From Dentipellis sp. KUC8613 (lineage: Eukaryota > Basidiomycota > Agaricomycetes > Russulales > Hericiaceae), in assembly GCA_002286715.1 (NCBI GenBank), contig NSJX01000018.1, positions 448,382 to 512,381 of the forward strand: 64,000 nucleotides of DNA, in the 5' to 3' direction. The notes beneath the pieces were generated by a model. It had not been told where the DNA came from and ran no database searches. It worked only from the letters and a program-made list of their open reading frames with translations. This document shows positions 1-11,434 of this stretch, one piece after another. Made by a program: the position numbers and the translations under genes. The first letter of the stretch is position 1. Every line of letters starts with the position of its first letter.

Positions 1-680
1 TCATCACCCGCGCCTGACCCCACAGACGGCCTCTCGATCCCGTTCTTCTCCGCCTCGCGCAACATCGGCTCGCGCACCGTCTCGCTCTCGCGCACGCTCA
101 CCTCGCGCGGGGGCACGATGGACGGCGCCGCGCCGCCCGACTGGCTGCTCTGGGCGCGCCGCACGCCCGTGCAGACGCGCGCGTCCTCTCCCGCCCTCCC
201 TTACTCCCAGTCTCAACCCCAGTCACGGTCTCAGTCGCGTTCGCACTCGCGCATGCCGAGCGACATCGAGCAGGGCGCGGTGGCGGATGCGCACGAGGAC
301 AAGGACACGGGCGCGCGCGTGGTGTCGCAGGCCGAGGCGGCGCGCGAGGTGGCAAGGCAGGGCGCGGTGCTCGGCGAGGCGGGCATGCTCGAGCTTCCTG
401 ATGCCAGTGCGAGTGCGAGTGCGAGTGCGAGTGGGCTGAGCAAGCGCGCGTGTGCGCGGGTCAATACTGTGCGTCCTGTTCGTTCCATTTTTGTTTCCCG
501 CGGCTGATGTCGGTGTAGACTGCCGTGGACGCGGACATGGACGACCTCGAGGGCCTGCCGGAGCGCGATGTCGTCGATGAGGCGGGGCTCGACATGAATC
601 TCAACACGAACACGCCTGAGTCGGCAGAGACGGCCAGGCCGGTGAAGAGCGTCCGGTTCCCAGCGGGCGCCGGGCAATAA
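1..680 (+). CDS. 3' end of an unidentified gene (partial)
   Basis: The reading frame is open from the first base of the window, so the 5' end lies outside. Exon 1..459 is followed by a 59-bp intron (460-518; branch-like CTGAT, acceptor GTGTAG) and exon 519..680, which ends in TAA. Phase is 0 on both sides. The visible ~205 residues are low complexity: Ser/Gln/Arg repeats, an Ala-Ser run encoded by a GTGCGA hexanucleotide repeat near 405-432, and an acidic C-terminus ending in a basic KSVRFPAGAGQ. No domain can be recognised, so no function is proposed. The 5' splice site (GTCAAT) is weaker than most in the window, so the exact junction is less certain than the coding call. Confidence 0.6.
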
Positions 681-1486
681 CACAGGCTATTGCCCCGTCT
701 GGGGTGTAGGCGTGGCAGGGCTGTGGGGCTCCTTGTGTGGAGTGCTGCAGGCTTGTCATGGGTTGAGTAACGTTTTCTTTTTTCTTTTTCCTTTCTCTCT
801 TCATATCCTTTTCCAGTCATGTTTGAATCTGCGATGTGACTTGTGATGCGTTGGTAGATTGGGCTGTGGTTTGTAGGCTCGAGATTGCATGACACGACAC
901 GCGACGCCTAGATGCAAGTAAGTAGCGATGCGCGGGTTTAGATAGACAGATAGATAGATAGACACCGCATGTCGACATACCTCTACTATACCATCCATCC
1001 CATCCATACCACCAATAGCAATACCACACGCACACAGCATACAATACCGGACGCACCAACACGGGCGCGAGGTTCATTCATATGTAGCGGTGGCAAGGAT
1101 ACATGTGCGATTAAGTATATCAGTCGTCATCCGCGTTCAACAACAGGGGCAAGCGAAGTATTTCAGTCCGGGTCCATCAATCCAAGCCAAAAACAGAGAG
1201 CAGAAGCGGGAACGGAGGGAGTGGGAGTGGTAGGAGTCGAGAGAGGGGGAAGTCGTGGGCGAGGCGTGGGCGTGGGCGTGAGATGCAGATGCAGGTGCGG
1301 GTTGTGAGTGCAGGTGTAGGTGGTGCGGGGGGTCTGGAGGTCTAGGCTGCTAAGACGAAGACGAGGATGAGGACGAGGGGTGCGAGGATGGAAGGAGAGG
1401 TGTGGGGAGGCGCGGAGATGCTAATAGGTTATGGTATACGAAGATGAAGGGTCGATCATAGGATATAGAAACACCAATAAACAGTA
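681..1486. other. Intergenic region between convergent genes
   Basis: About 800 bp separating two convergent 3' ends. It holds a short TAGA microsatellite near 944-962 and purine-rich sequence near 1190-1340. No coding region or RNA gene is supported here. Confidence 0.5.
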
Positions 1487-2565
1487 CTATATGTCGAATC
1501 CGGCGTCTACTCCAGCGGATTTGTCCTGCCCGCCTTTGAAGGCCGCCCCAGGCTCGATCAGCACCAGACAAAGAACAAAGTAAGCCTGGTATGCTTACCT
1601 GCACATCACCGTCCTCTCTGCAGCCGCACAGCCAATCCGTCCACCACCGCACCGGCTTCTCGTCGTCGTCTCCTCCCTGCTGTGGTGTCGGCCGCGGTGG
1701 CGGGATCGGCTCTGGCGGGCGGCTCGCGTGCGGGGTGGACGTGCGCGGGGGCGGCGAGCGCGGCTTCGGGAGCCCGAGCGGTTCAGGCCGTGGCGGTGCC
1801 TGCGCATCGCCGGGGAACCGCGTCGCGCGGGGCGTCTCGAGATCGTCGTCGGCTGCGTCGGGCACGGCGCCCATGTCGTTCACGAACAATGATGACGACG
1901 AGCCTGCGGGGTCGGCGAACGGGTTCTGCGCGGCGCGGTGCGCGCCGGGGGGCGGCGTCGGGCTGGGCGAGGGGATCGGCGAGAGCGCACCGCCGTCGAT
2001 GTCTTCCAGCGGCACGGCGTCCTCGGACGTCTGCAGGGCGTGGTGCGTACCGACGCCGGCGGTTGCTGCGGCGGGGCGCGAGCGGCTGCCGGAGCCGGGC
2101 CAGAGGGAGCTCGCACGCCGCGCGACGTCGATTATCGAGGAGGGCGGCGTGTGGGTCAGCGAGGAGTCGCGCACGGCTTTCCGGCGCTGGCGCTCGGCGA
2201 CCTCCCAGCGGCGCAGGTTCTGGCTGCTTGTGAGTTCAGAAAGGCGGGTATATGATGCTGGGACGCACTTCCTCGATACGACGTGTCTCGTTGTCGTCCC
2301 CACTTGTGGGCGGATACCCCTCTGCCGCGGCGTTTTCTGGCGGCTCGTCCTCCTCCTCCTCGTCAAATGCATGAAAGGGTCCCGCCTTGTCCTTCCCCTT
2401 CGAGCGAAGCCTTGTCGAGCTCCCCTGTGTGCTCATCCCCTGCTCCTCATCTGCCTCGTCGTCGGATTGCGGACTCTTACGAATGCCGAGGTCGTTTTCT
2501 TCTGATGGAGAGGGAGGGATCGAGGGCAGTGGCTGGGGTGATGATGAGCGACCTGGCTCGGCCAT
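1487..2565 (-). CDS. Unidentified, largely disordered protein
   Basis: Three exons on the minus strand: 2269-2565, 2219-2217 running down to 1599, and 1552-1487 (introns 2220-2268, 49 bp with a CTGAAC branch site, and 1553-1598, 46 bp), all phase 0, giving 327 residues. The protein has an acidic N-terminal third, a short predicted helix rich in Arg/Gln/Trp (NLRRWEVAERQRRKAVRDSS, about residues 100-119), a long Pro/Ser-rich middle and a Trp/Cys-containing segment (WWTDWLCGCRE) near the C-terminus. I recall similar unnamed proteins in basidiomycetes but recognise no enzymatic domain. The last small exon (21 codons) is the least secure part of the model, because the branch site lies close to the acceptor. 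Confidence 0.6.
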
Positions 2566-3627
2566 TGTTGTTTTGGTTGTCGCCGTCGACGCGGACGTTG
2601 TGGACGTCGGGGAAGAGGTGTGTTGGGTATTCCGTGGTTTCCAGGATGCGCCGGAACCAGACTCGGACGCAGAGCAGCCTCCAGGGCGCGCCAAATACGG
2701 AAGGTCGTGCCTTGTTGGGAAATGTGTGCGCCACAGCGCCTTGGTTTGACGTCAGCCTGCTCCTCCTCACACGGGCCGCGCAATTCTCTATCGCCGTCCA
2801 CCACTAGGAAATCCAGGGAAGTCGTGAGATGTACTTTGTGCACTCCACGGGTTTCCACTGCGCACAGCGACGTTCTTTTTGCGGTCTCTAAGTCCCGTTT
2901 GGGTCGGTCTCGGCCCTTGATATCCCCTGCAAGCACTCGACAAATAATCGTTTTTTTTTTACGCACTACGTAGCTCTTGCAAAGTGACAGCCCGTCAGTG
3001 GCAAAATTACTGAATTACTGTCACTTCTCCATTGCATGGCGTTACTGCCGGCACGGCGCTAGCGTAGTTATATTTAGTTCTTCCTCGAGTTCTCTTCAGT
3101 TGCCACAAACGTTGCTTAAAGACAATTCTTCCTGAAATATTGGGGACAATGACGGCCCATCATCACAATTCTCGCCTCTGATGATTTTTCTCTTCTCGAG
3201 CTCCATGGGTTTTGCATAAACTCGATCCACAGGACCTTCCTGTTTGGGCGCCAAGCATGCGTCGCGACACAGCTTCCAAGCATCAATCGCCTTCATCATC
3301 GTGCATCATGGGCAATACAATGCTCTTTGTCGTTCGCTTCTGCTCCGTAAGTGCCCATTGACATCGTTACAAGTCGCGATTCGATCCTGACCTTGACTTT
3401 GCACCACCATCCCCCTAGCGCCCTCTGTACGACGAGCAGCTTGCCGTGTAGTGTAAAGTCACCATATTTAACGCCTAACTTGCCAAGACTTGTTGTATAG
3501 AAGTAAGTCGACAAAAATGCCTCCGTGATCAGTTGGGAGAGACTGATGCTTGAACACGACATCGCAGGCCATCGTACAGCAGCACTGTGTTGTGTTAATT
3601 GTCTACTATCCACCAGCCGTTGAAACC
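2566..3627. other. Intergenic region, divergent promoters
   Basis: About 1.06 kb between a minus-strand gene and the F-box gene at 3628. It carries a poly-T tract near 2950 and a short inverted repeat (AAGTGACAG near 2980, CTGTCACTT near 3020). No gene is supported; it presumably contains both promoters. Confidence 0.45.
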
Positions 3628-5309
3628 ATGGTGAGTACCCTCCAACAGCACAAACTCACAACTAACAGAACCAAGACATCGCGCCTCGAACGCCTCAACG
3701 AGGACTGCATAGCCCTTGTCCTCGCCTACCTCTCCAACTCCTCCCTCATCTCTCTCGCCGCCACCTCCAAACCCCTCCACAAACACGCCCAACCCGCGCT
3801 CGTCCGCGCGCCCAGCTTCTCCACCTCCAACCCCTCCCGAATCACCGCCTTCTGCGCCCTCATCAGCACGCACACGCCCTCCCTCGCGCCCTCCATCCAC
3901 GCACTCACCCTCCTGCACGACGCCTTCGACGACACCCCCACCGCGCCCTTCATCGCCGCCCTCCCAGCGCTCGCCGCCGTCCTCGCCTCTGCCACCTCCC
4001 TCACCGCGCTCCGCATCCCGATCTACGCCGACGCCCTGCTCGCCGCGTGCCCCGCGCTCGCCGCCCGCGCGCCCTCGTGGCACCTCGAGCTCGGCGGGCT
4101 CGACAGCGCGCGCTCGCCCTGGCTCGCCGCGCACCCGCCCACGGGGCTCCGCGCGCTCAGCCTCGGGTTCACCGCCGCGGAGCCGCACGCGCTGCGCCTC
4201 GCCGCGCCGTCCGCGCACGCGCTCGTGCGCCTCGCGCTCAGCGGCGCGCAGGACGAGTCCATGCCCATCGCTTTCTCTCCCCCCACCGAGGAAGGCGCGC
4301 CCGTGCCTGTCCCGGTGTTCGCGCAGCTGCGCATGCTCTCGCTCTCGTATGTCGCCACGACGCTCGCGGCGCTCGCGCACTTCTTCCCGCGCGTGCGCGT
4401 CGTGAGCACGCGGTGGGCCGAGCTCGCGGACTCGACGGAGGGGGGAGGGGAAGGAGGGCAGGTGCGCCTCTCGGAGCTGCTCGCCGCGAACGGCGCGATG
4501 GACGGCGTGCTGCTGCTGCTCGCGCAGCCGAGCGTGCGCCTCGTGCGCCTCCACGAGTGGTTCTCCACGCGCGGCGAGTTCGCGCTCTTCGTCGCGCGCG
4601 CGCGGAAGGCCGACTTGCGCAGTGTCTCGCTGCTGGTGCATGTGTGCACGGAGGTGCAGAACTACGAGGATGCGGACGGTGGCGGTGGCGGGAAGGAGGA
4701 CGAGCTCGAGGGCGTCCCGCCCGGCACGCTGCCGCTGGAGCACTTTTTCGCTGAGCTCGTGCGCGCGGCGCCTGAGCTGTCGTACCTCGAGCTTGACTTC
4801 ACGCCGTGGTTCCCGCATCGCGAGGTGGGCACCATGCCTGAGGCTGAGAACTGGGCATCCTGGGACGCCGTAAGTCTCTACTCCCATCCCCACCCCCCAC
4901 CCCCCTCCCCCCCGCTCCTTCACCCAGCTAACCTGACTTGCCATGGCGCAACCAGATCGCAAACAGCGCCATCGCACACCTCTCCGCGCTCGCGCACCTG
5001 CGCTTCCTCACCCTGCGCTTCCCGACGACCTACGACGAGGACGACGACGACGAGGACGACGACGTCCCCACGCAGTCGCCCGAGGTGCACTTCCACGGCC
5101 TCGCGGCGCGCGTGCTGGCCGCGCTGCCGCGCGCAGAGTACGTGTTCGTCGAGATGACGCCGTTCGAGGAGTGCGTGGGCCGCGGCGGGCGCGTGGTGGA
5201 GCCATGGGGGGAGGAGGGCCTTGCGCTGAGGCGGTGGTACCAGTTCGAGGGCGCGGATGGGCGCTTGGCGGGCGTGGGGGAGTGGTTGGATGATGTGGAC
5301 GGGCTGTGA
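3628..5309 (+). CDS. F-box protein with leucine-rich C-terminal region
   Basis: Two main exons, 3628-4869 and 4956-5309 (86-bp intron, phase 0), give 531 residues. The N-terminus reads RLERLNEDCIALVLAYLSNS, which matches the basidiomycete F-box pattern (a Leu-rich helix starting about 20 residues in). The rest is Ala/Leu-rich, in line with irregular leucine-rich repeats, with an Asp/Glu run encoded by a GAC/GAG repeat at about 5033-5066. F-box proteins recruit substrates to SCF ubiquitin ligases; the substrate cannot be inferred. The ATG is followed at once by GTGAGT, and a perfect-looking 45-bp in-frame intron (3631-3675) could join ATG to ACATCG, giving 516 residues beginning MTSRLERLNEDC. 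Exon codons are strongly GC3-biased. Confidence 0.75.
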
Positions 5310-5714
5310 GGGGATGTGTGGAAGTGGAAAGGGAAGTGGATGGCGGGATCTCGATTGTAGCTTGAGTGGTTGGAAATGCGGATTCTTTCTTGGTTGGTTG
5401 GTTGGTTGCTTGTTGTAGCTTATATCCATGTACTCGTCCCTGTGCTGTTACGATGCAATAGATGACTGAAGTTCGCGCTGCCGTCGACGGTCCGGGTCCA
5501 AAGCTATTACTCGCGCTCTATCACTAAACACTGCACCGCGAGTGCCCGCGCAATGCATATGCAGCCGGTCATAGCGTAAGGTATAAAATGTAGTTACACT
5601 CGGGTAAATACTCTTCGTCCGCGTTGCCAGTCCGTCCCCCGTACCACAAACAAAGATCGCCAAAGTTCCAAGAGGCATAGCCAGCGTACGTCCAGGTACA
5701 CGATACACCGCGCC
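5310..5714. other. Intergenic region between convergent 3' ends
   Basis: About 400 bp with a GGTT repeat near 5393-5405. No gene or RNA seen. Confidence 0.45.
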
Positions 5715-7669
5715 CTAATACTTCTTATCGTCGTCAAAGTCCTCGGGCTCCTGCTCGTACGTGCCGTCGTCCGAGACATAGTACCGCAGGCCGCTGCCCT
5801 TCGTCGCGGCATGCGCGGCGGCATTCTGCAGCATGGGCGCATGCGAGTCCTCGCTCGCGGCGCCGTCGCGGCTGTACATGGTGTTGCGCTGGCTGTTGGT
5901 GGCGGTGAAGATGGACGCGCGCGCGGTCTCGCGCATCTGCATGATGTTCTGCCGGAACGCGTTCTGCTCGCGCCAGTACTGCAGCCGCTTCTCGCGCTCG
6001 ACGTCGCGCGCGCGCCCGTGCAGGAAGAAGAAGATCACGAGCGTCGCGAACATGCCCCCGAAGATGCCCACGCCGACGACGATGTACACCCACGTCTTGA
6101 CGTCGCGCGGGTCTTCAACGGCCGTGCCGCACGTGTTGTCGGGCAGGCAGTTGTACGTGGAGCATCTGGACGCATCGTCAGCCACGAACGCCTTCGTGAA
6201 ATGGAGGGCAACACGTACTCCTTGTCCGCACCGCAGCTCGCGCCGACGTCCTTCTGCTGAATGCAAACGCGCTGCTGAGAGTCGCAGTAGTTGCCAATTT
6301 TGCAGTTATCACTGCACAACCATCAGAACTAGCAAACACAAGAAACAACCCAAGATTGCGTACCGGGACACGACGAAGCCGAATTCGTTTCCGCCAGGTG
6401 CGTACGCGACGTAGCCCGTGTTTTCAATTTCGCATTGCTGGCCGACGGTCATGTTTGCCCATCTACACGAAAAAACGCAGGTCAGTACGGCGTCCGGTAA
6501 AGAAGATCGAGGCAATTGGGTATGGAAAAACGGTGGTGTTCCCTGCATATCCACGCCGAGACATTCTTCCGTAGCGGTGTTGACGGCCGCTTACAACATG
6601 GACAGAACCCGAAGCTTCGTGACAGCTATCATAGAGCATCCTGACAGACTGAGAAAGTACCGCTTTTGTAATCGCCTAGAAGTGCCGTCATGATGAGCAG
6701 TCCAGCAGAAGATGGCCCATAGCAAACAGAGGTGCTGCAAGATCACTCTTACCCGTATGATACGCGAAAAAACGCTCGACCGACCTCTAGACATATTGCA
6801 ATGGTGTATCCCAAGGGCGAATGTCTGTCCAAGTAAAACGAGGGAGAGGCGGATCGCGATCTCAGTAGCTTCAGAAGTCCCGCCAAGCACATCCACAACG
6901 TCATATCTTCCGCCCGTTAGAGTGAAGAGAGGCGCCGGAAAAGAGGTCCCTTCGTGTGTCTGAGGTAGTGGAGAGGCGAGTCCAGAGAAGATTAAACATG
7001 CAATAGACGCATGAAGTCGCCTAGAGGATTGTCTGTGTTGGACGTAGCAGCGTGGGTCCAGATTTCATCAGTGCGCCAGCGCCTGTCGTCCAGTATGTGT
7101 CGATTAAAGTGTGCTCGACGTGGATATGCAGGGAACCCGTCACGAAACCCCTTCACGCACGTCGCCGTTCTCACGGCCACCGCAAAACGAAAGCAGACAC
7201 TCACTGGCAGACAAAGTTGAGACAGATGGAGCCGTTCACGTTGAGTCCACGCCCGCTGGTATCTCTGAGATCCTGAAAGTTATCTGGAGCCTGGCATTCG
7301 TCTGTACACATGGTCAGCGACACGTTCGCCTCGAACCAGGCTCTGCACCGCACCGTCGCGATCAAACTGGCAGGGGCTCCCGACGGGGATGAGCGGTTGG
7401 CAGGACGAGCCCTCGTCAGGGCAGTATGATCCTGGCTTGCACTTGTCGACGAGCGTGATGTTCTTGGGCCATCCGAGGGGGAATTCGTCTTTGCGGCAGC
7501 CTTTGGGCTCGCAGACGCCGTTGTTACACCACGTTGTCGCGTTGCAGTCGGAGCGGTACTGGAGGGTGCCGGAGGTGAGTCCATTGCGTGCAGGGTTGCA
7601 GGTGTCGGTAGGAGTTGCCCATGCGAGGGGGAGAGAAAGGAGGAAAAGGAACGTAGAGGGCAACAACAT
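5715..7669 (-). CDS. Cys-rich type I membrane protein, function unknown
   Basis: Five exons on the minus strand: 7354-7669, 7205-7301, 6364-6462, 6219-6311, 5715-6165 (351 residues; introns 52, 742, 52, 53 bp). The N-terminus is a signal peptide (MLLPSTFLFLLSLPLAWA). A secreted domain with about 20 cysteines follows, with spacing like repeated EGF-type or knottin modules. A transmembrane segment lies near residues 226-248 (VYIVVGVGIFGGMFATLVIF), then a basic stop-transfer and a ~100-residue cytosolic tail rich in Ser, Met and Asp ending FDDDKKY. I recognise the family as a conserved, uncharacterised protein of Agaricomycetes; cell-surface sensing or a wall role is only inference. Intron 7302-7353 restores the expected CQFDRDDECQ reading and removes an apparent frameshift. 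The 742-bp intron is unusual (see the inverted-repeat element inside it). Confidence 0.8.
6538..7136. mobile_element. Inverted-repeat (MITE/foldback-like) insertion in an intron
   Basis: A perfect 18-bp inverted repeat, GTTCCCTGCATATCCACG at 6538-6555 and its reverse complement at 7119-7136, bounds 599 bp inside intron 2 (6463-7204) of the Cys-rich membrane protein gene. All other introns of that gene are 52-53 bp, so most of the extra length is explained by this element. It has no credible ORF, so it would be non-autonomous. No target-site duplication is evident (flanks ACGGTGGT and CCGTCACG), so the superfamily is unassigned and the insertion may be old. Confidence 0.55.
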
Positions 7670-8193
7670 GGCGGGAGGATGAGAGTAAGAGGATGAGATG
7701 GAGACTCCGGAAACGCCGACGCTGAGGCCGACAAGCGACGGCGGGCCGGCGATTGGACGAGCAGCGCCGCTCGTTGGCTCATGCGCCTGACTAAGAAAAG
7801 AGGACAGAGAGCGTGTCAAGTGACTCATGGCCTCTGCCATTCTCCATCACCTGCGACCTCTCTCCTAGTCCTCTCTTGCCCAGCCTTATATCAGTCTGAG
7901 GATGCTCTTGTCTCGCTCCGAACCTGCCCACACAACACACTCATCCTGCCCCCCGCGCATCTACCACAGAACGCCCGCCTCCCATCGCTTGTGCTCCTGA
8001 ACAGGTGCGTGCACACGCGTCTCCACCGCGTCTTGCGTCTTACTCGAACAAATCCAGCTCTCATGCAGCTGCCGACGAGGAATTCGTCGGCTTGCCCCTA
8101 TCGCGACTCCCCAACCTGTGAGCCAATACGCCGCTGCGCTTCTCTGGCGACTGACACGCTTCCGCAGCGACCTACCTTCCATCGGATACTGAA
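7670..8193. promoter_or_regulatory. Shared divergent promoter region
   Basis: About 520 bp between the divergent start codons of the Cys-rich membrane protein (7669, minus) and an F-box gene (8194, plus). Pyrimidine-rich stretches on both sides and a CTTATATCAG motif near 7884 are compatible with core promoters. Assignment is by position only. Confidence 0.35.
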
Positions 8194-9950
8194 ATGTACG
8201 CCGAGCCAGCGCACGGAGACTTCACCCTGGCAGAGCGTATATCGGATTCATCGTTGCTGCACCTCGTACGCGGTGTGTCAGCAAACATAAGCAGGAATGC
8301 CAGGACATATCTCAGTAGTAATCAGGACGCGTCGGCCGTCGAAAGCGTAAGTCCGAGGCGGGCTGTTTCATGATGACTTTGCACCTGACAAAATGACCGA
8401 GGCAGATGCTCGAAATAGAGCGACAACTGGCGAAGGCGAGCCTCGAATTCGCCAAGGTCATGAACGCGTTTCGCACTATCAATCGCCTCCCACCCGAAAT
8501 TCTCGCGACCATCTTTTCCTTCGTCGGCTACGGCATCCCTGTGGTCACCCTGTCTCAGGTCTGCCGACGCTGGCGGCAGGTCGCCCTTCAGACCCCATGC
8601 CTGTGGACACTGTACAACACCTGCGAGCGCGAAGCTTATCTGCCGGTCTTTCTTCAGCGCTCGGGTGCTGCTCCGTTCACCGTGCAATCGGTCTTGAATC
8701 CTGAAGACGCATGTCTTCCAAAGAATATTCTTCCTCTTATCTGCTCGAACTTGGGACGGATGCGTACGCTCAGTGTCGTTTGCGCCGCAGCCGGGCCTGA
8801 CATCGAAAGCTATGTCGCAGGAATAGTCCAGAAGGCGACGTCTCCTGCGACTGCTCTTCTCCGCCTATCTGTCAAGTCTTATACTCGCCTCGATGGCAGC
8901 GTGTTCGCTCCCGTATTCGGGGGCATTATGCCGGTCTTGAAACACCTTTGCCTATGCTATGTATCTATCTGGCCACAAAGCATCGTCCCCAGTCTACAGT
9001 CTCTCAGCTTGACACACAGCGCCACACCCTTGGATACTTTCCTCGACGCTCTCGAGGTCCTCCAGAACCTCCAAAAGCTCGCCATGACAGCGGTCGAGCT
9101 CACCCACAACGGACAGCTCCCAGCCAAACGCTCCATCTCTGCCCCCCATCTCCATCTGCTGCGCCTCGACGTCCCACCCCCCTCGTTCCGCAACTACGCC
9201 CATATACTCGCGTGCCTCGCGCCCGCCAAGCCCGTCTCCACCTACCTCGTCATCCAGCCACGCCACGCGCCCATGACCGTCTTCGGCGCCGCGCGCCCGG
9301 AGCCGCTCAACCTCTTTACCGCGCTCACGAAGCTCAAGCTCGAGGTCTCCGACCGCTACACATCCTTCACCGCAAGCAACGCCGCCGCGAGCGCCTTCGT
9401 CAGCTTCCACCTCTCCGCCGCCTCCGTGCCCGCCGCGCTCACGCCCGCGGGCATCCTCATGCACCCCGGCGTGCTCCTCCCGACGGAGCACATCGCCTCG
9501 CTCGCCGTCGCAGACGAGATCGACATCAACCTCCGCGGCGGGCACACCATCTGGCCCGTGCCCGTCTGGGCCGCGCTCCTCCGCGGCACGCCGCGCCTGC
9601 GCGCGCTCGCGTTCGACTGCATGTGCCCCATCGCGCGCCCCGCGCTCGCGGCCCTCGCGGCGGACCCGCACACCTGCGCCCCCGCGCTCGCGCGCATCAC
9701 GTACGCGAGCGGGTTCGTCGTGCCCGGGACGGCCGGGCTCGACCAGTTGGTGGACTTTGCGCGCCCGCGCCCCGCGCTGCGCTGTGTGCGGTTCAGGAGC
9801 GCGGAGCTCGCGGACAAGGCGCGCGAGATGCTGAGCGGCGTCGTGGAGGACGTGGGCGCGCTGCGGCCCATGGAGGACCCGGAGGAGTCGGTCATTCCGA
9901 TTCCGAGGTGCTTTTGGGACGAGCCGTGGAAGCATGAGTTTTTGGTTTAG
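8194..9950 (+). CDS. F-box protein (565 residues)
   Basis: Exon 1 8194-8346, a 59-bp intron (8347-8405, GTAAGT donor, CCTGAC branch) and exon 2 8406-9950. The second exon alone opens with an ATG, but the upstream exon encodes the usual pre-F-box coiled segment (ARTYLSSNQDASAVES joined to MLEIERQLAKASLEFAKVMN), so the start at 8194 is preferred. The F-box reads INRLPPEILATIFSFV, followed by TLSQVCRRWRQVALQTPCLW, a classic Agaricomycete arrangement (about residues 73-115). The C-terminal ~400 residues form an LRR-like, Leu/Ala-rich scaffold with no further motif. Expected role: substrate receptor of an SCF-type E3 ligase; target unknown. GC3 rises sharply after about 9150, within the same exon. 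Confidence 0.85.
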
Positions 9951-10236
9951 GATTTGGGATTTGGGGTGGGTGCTGGTGTGGCGTGTGGGGTGTGGGGACT
10001 GGGTTGGGGTATTGGGTGTTTTGGTATTTTACCTGTAGGATTTTTTGTATGCGTTTTTTTTTCGTGGTCGTTGGGAATGGAGGACCCCAGCTCTCGTCTT
10101 GTCGTGGGTCGGGAAGATAACTTTGTGAGACACAAAAGACGTCTGTTACACCGGTACTGTGTAGCTGCTTTGGCCAGGACCGGCTGAGGAGGACTGAAGC
10201 AACACTCATATACTTCACGCGTTTGAGAAATTGATA

Positions 10237-10963
10237 CAGTCTATCACCACCAAACGCGACACAATCGTCAAACGCGACACTCGCACTTTCCTCCCTCCTC
10301 CCTCCCCTTCGGCCATTGGAAAAAATTGCTAAATTACCTTTCATAGCTTGTGGTACTCTGTATTAAATTTTGGCAGGATCTGTTTCAGGGAGTTGGAGAT
10401 ATGGTCGAAAAGGTGCAATATCTACACCTATGCAAAGCATCCTTAATATATATATTGCCGTAGTATATTTGAAACACCTTCAATTGCGTGGAAAGAAATG
10501 AAGATGGTAGATAGGATACATGTCAGAAGATATACGTGGTTTTGGAGAAGTTTCAGCGTAAGATGCGCAACATAAAAATTCAGCGACAAGAAGGTGCTCG
10601 CTGGGAGCTTTCGACGGTGTCGATGATTCCATGAGCCTTACGTTTCCATCAAGAAATTTCCTGATATAGCTACAGATTTGGCTCCCACGTGCCTCGAAGT
10701 ATTCAGTTGTCCTGCGATAAGATGCGATTAGATTAGCTCCTTCCTAAAGTGGGTGTCGCGTTTGACGGTTGTTGCTGCTCAACGAGTCCTTGCGCTTTTA
10801 CTTAACTTTCTTGCCAAACTTCTGTCCTGATGTTCCGATGATTTTTTAGGGGGTAGGCATCGTATGCTTCTATGTCTATGCGAAGTTTCAAATCCGAAAT
10901 TGATGCTAAAAATATTCAACACGCAAGATACATTTGCCTGTCGCGTTTGGTGGTGATAGACTG
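10237..10963. mobile_element. Non-autonomous Tc1/mariner-pogo-like MITE
   Basis: A 27-bp perfect terminal inverted repeat occupies 10235-10261 and 10939-10965 including the TA ends. If TA is the duplicated target, the element spans 10237-10963 (727 bp) and begins CAGTCTATCACC, a Tc1/mariner-like end. No transposase ORF is present, so it depends on an autonomous relative elsewhere. The interior is AT-rich compared with its surroundings. Superfamily assignment (pogo/Fot1-like) rests on TA flanks, the CAGT start and length; the individual family is not identified. Confidence 0.75.
10266..10767. repeat. Subterminal inverted motif of the MITE
   Basis: CGTCAAACGCGACAC at 10266-10280 recurs as its exact reverse complement at 10753-10767. 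Its core CAAACGCGACA is also the inner end of both terminal repeats, giving four copies within one 727-bp element. Repeated subterminal motifs of this kind are typical transposase-binding sites; that role is inferred. Confidence 0.65.
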
Positions 10964-10965
10964 TA

Positions 10966-11434
10966 ACAAAACAATGGCCATTCCACAGCAATGACTACAT
11001 CACATATACACAAAACCAACCACAAAAGAACGCAACACATCACACAAAACCACCCCTCCAAAGATAATCCATCAGACAAACGCGCACCCGCGAGCAAGCC
11101 CCCCGCGCACCCTAAAGCGCACAGAGCAAGACCCGCCCCACGTCCTCGAGCGCCCGAAATGAACGCATGTTCTCGGTATAACGGGTGCGCGCGACGGTCA
11201 TCGCCTGGATATGAAGGATGCGGCATGTGTAAACATGCGAGACTCGAGTTAGTTTCTATAGAATAGATCCTAGCTGAGTATGTTCTGAGGAAAACGGGGT
11301 GTCCGGCGCGCGGTTATGAAGGGTGTGTGTTTAGGGCAGGCGGGGAAGTTTTGGGCCACGTGCGGGGTGTCGCGTGTGCGCGGCGGCGATGTAATGAAAT
11401 GGGCATCGATTGTTAATGGCGGCACTTTGTCATC
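10966..11434. other. Intergenic region between MITE and tRNA genes
   Basis: About 470 bp, A/C-rich near 10990-11100. No gene or further repeat identified. Confidence 0.4.

Noticed and set aside
2975..3030. Short inverted repeat AAGTGACAG/CTGTCACTT
   Set aside because: Only 9 bp with a ~40-bp loop, not near a gene end or element boundary; chance is likely.
3595..4977. 460-codon minus-strand open frame
   Set aside because: It is antisense to the F-box exon; high GC3 removes stops from the opposite strand, and its Arg/Glu/Gly-rich translation has no domain.
7302..7353. Apparent frameshift in the Cys-rich membrane protein gene
   Set aside because: Resolved as a normal 52-bp phase-1 intron with a CTGAC branch, which restores a continuous Cys-rich reading.
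8994..9935. 313-codon minus-strand open frame over the second F-box gene
   Set aside because: Caused by GC-rich codons on the plus strand; no recognisable sequence.
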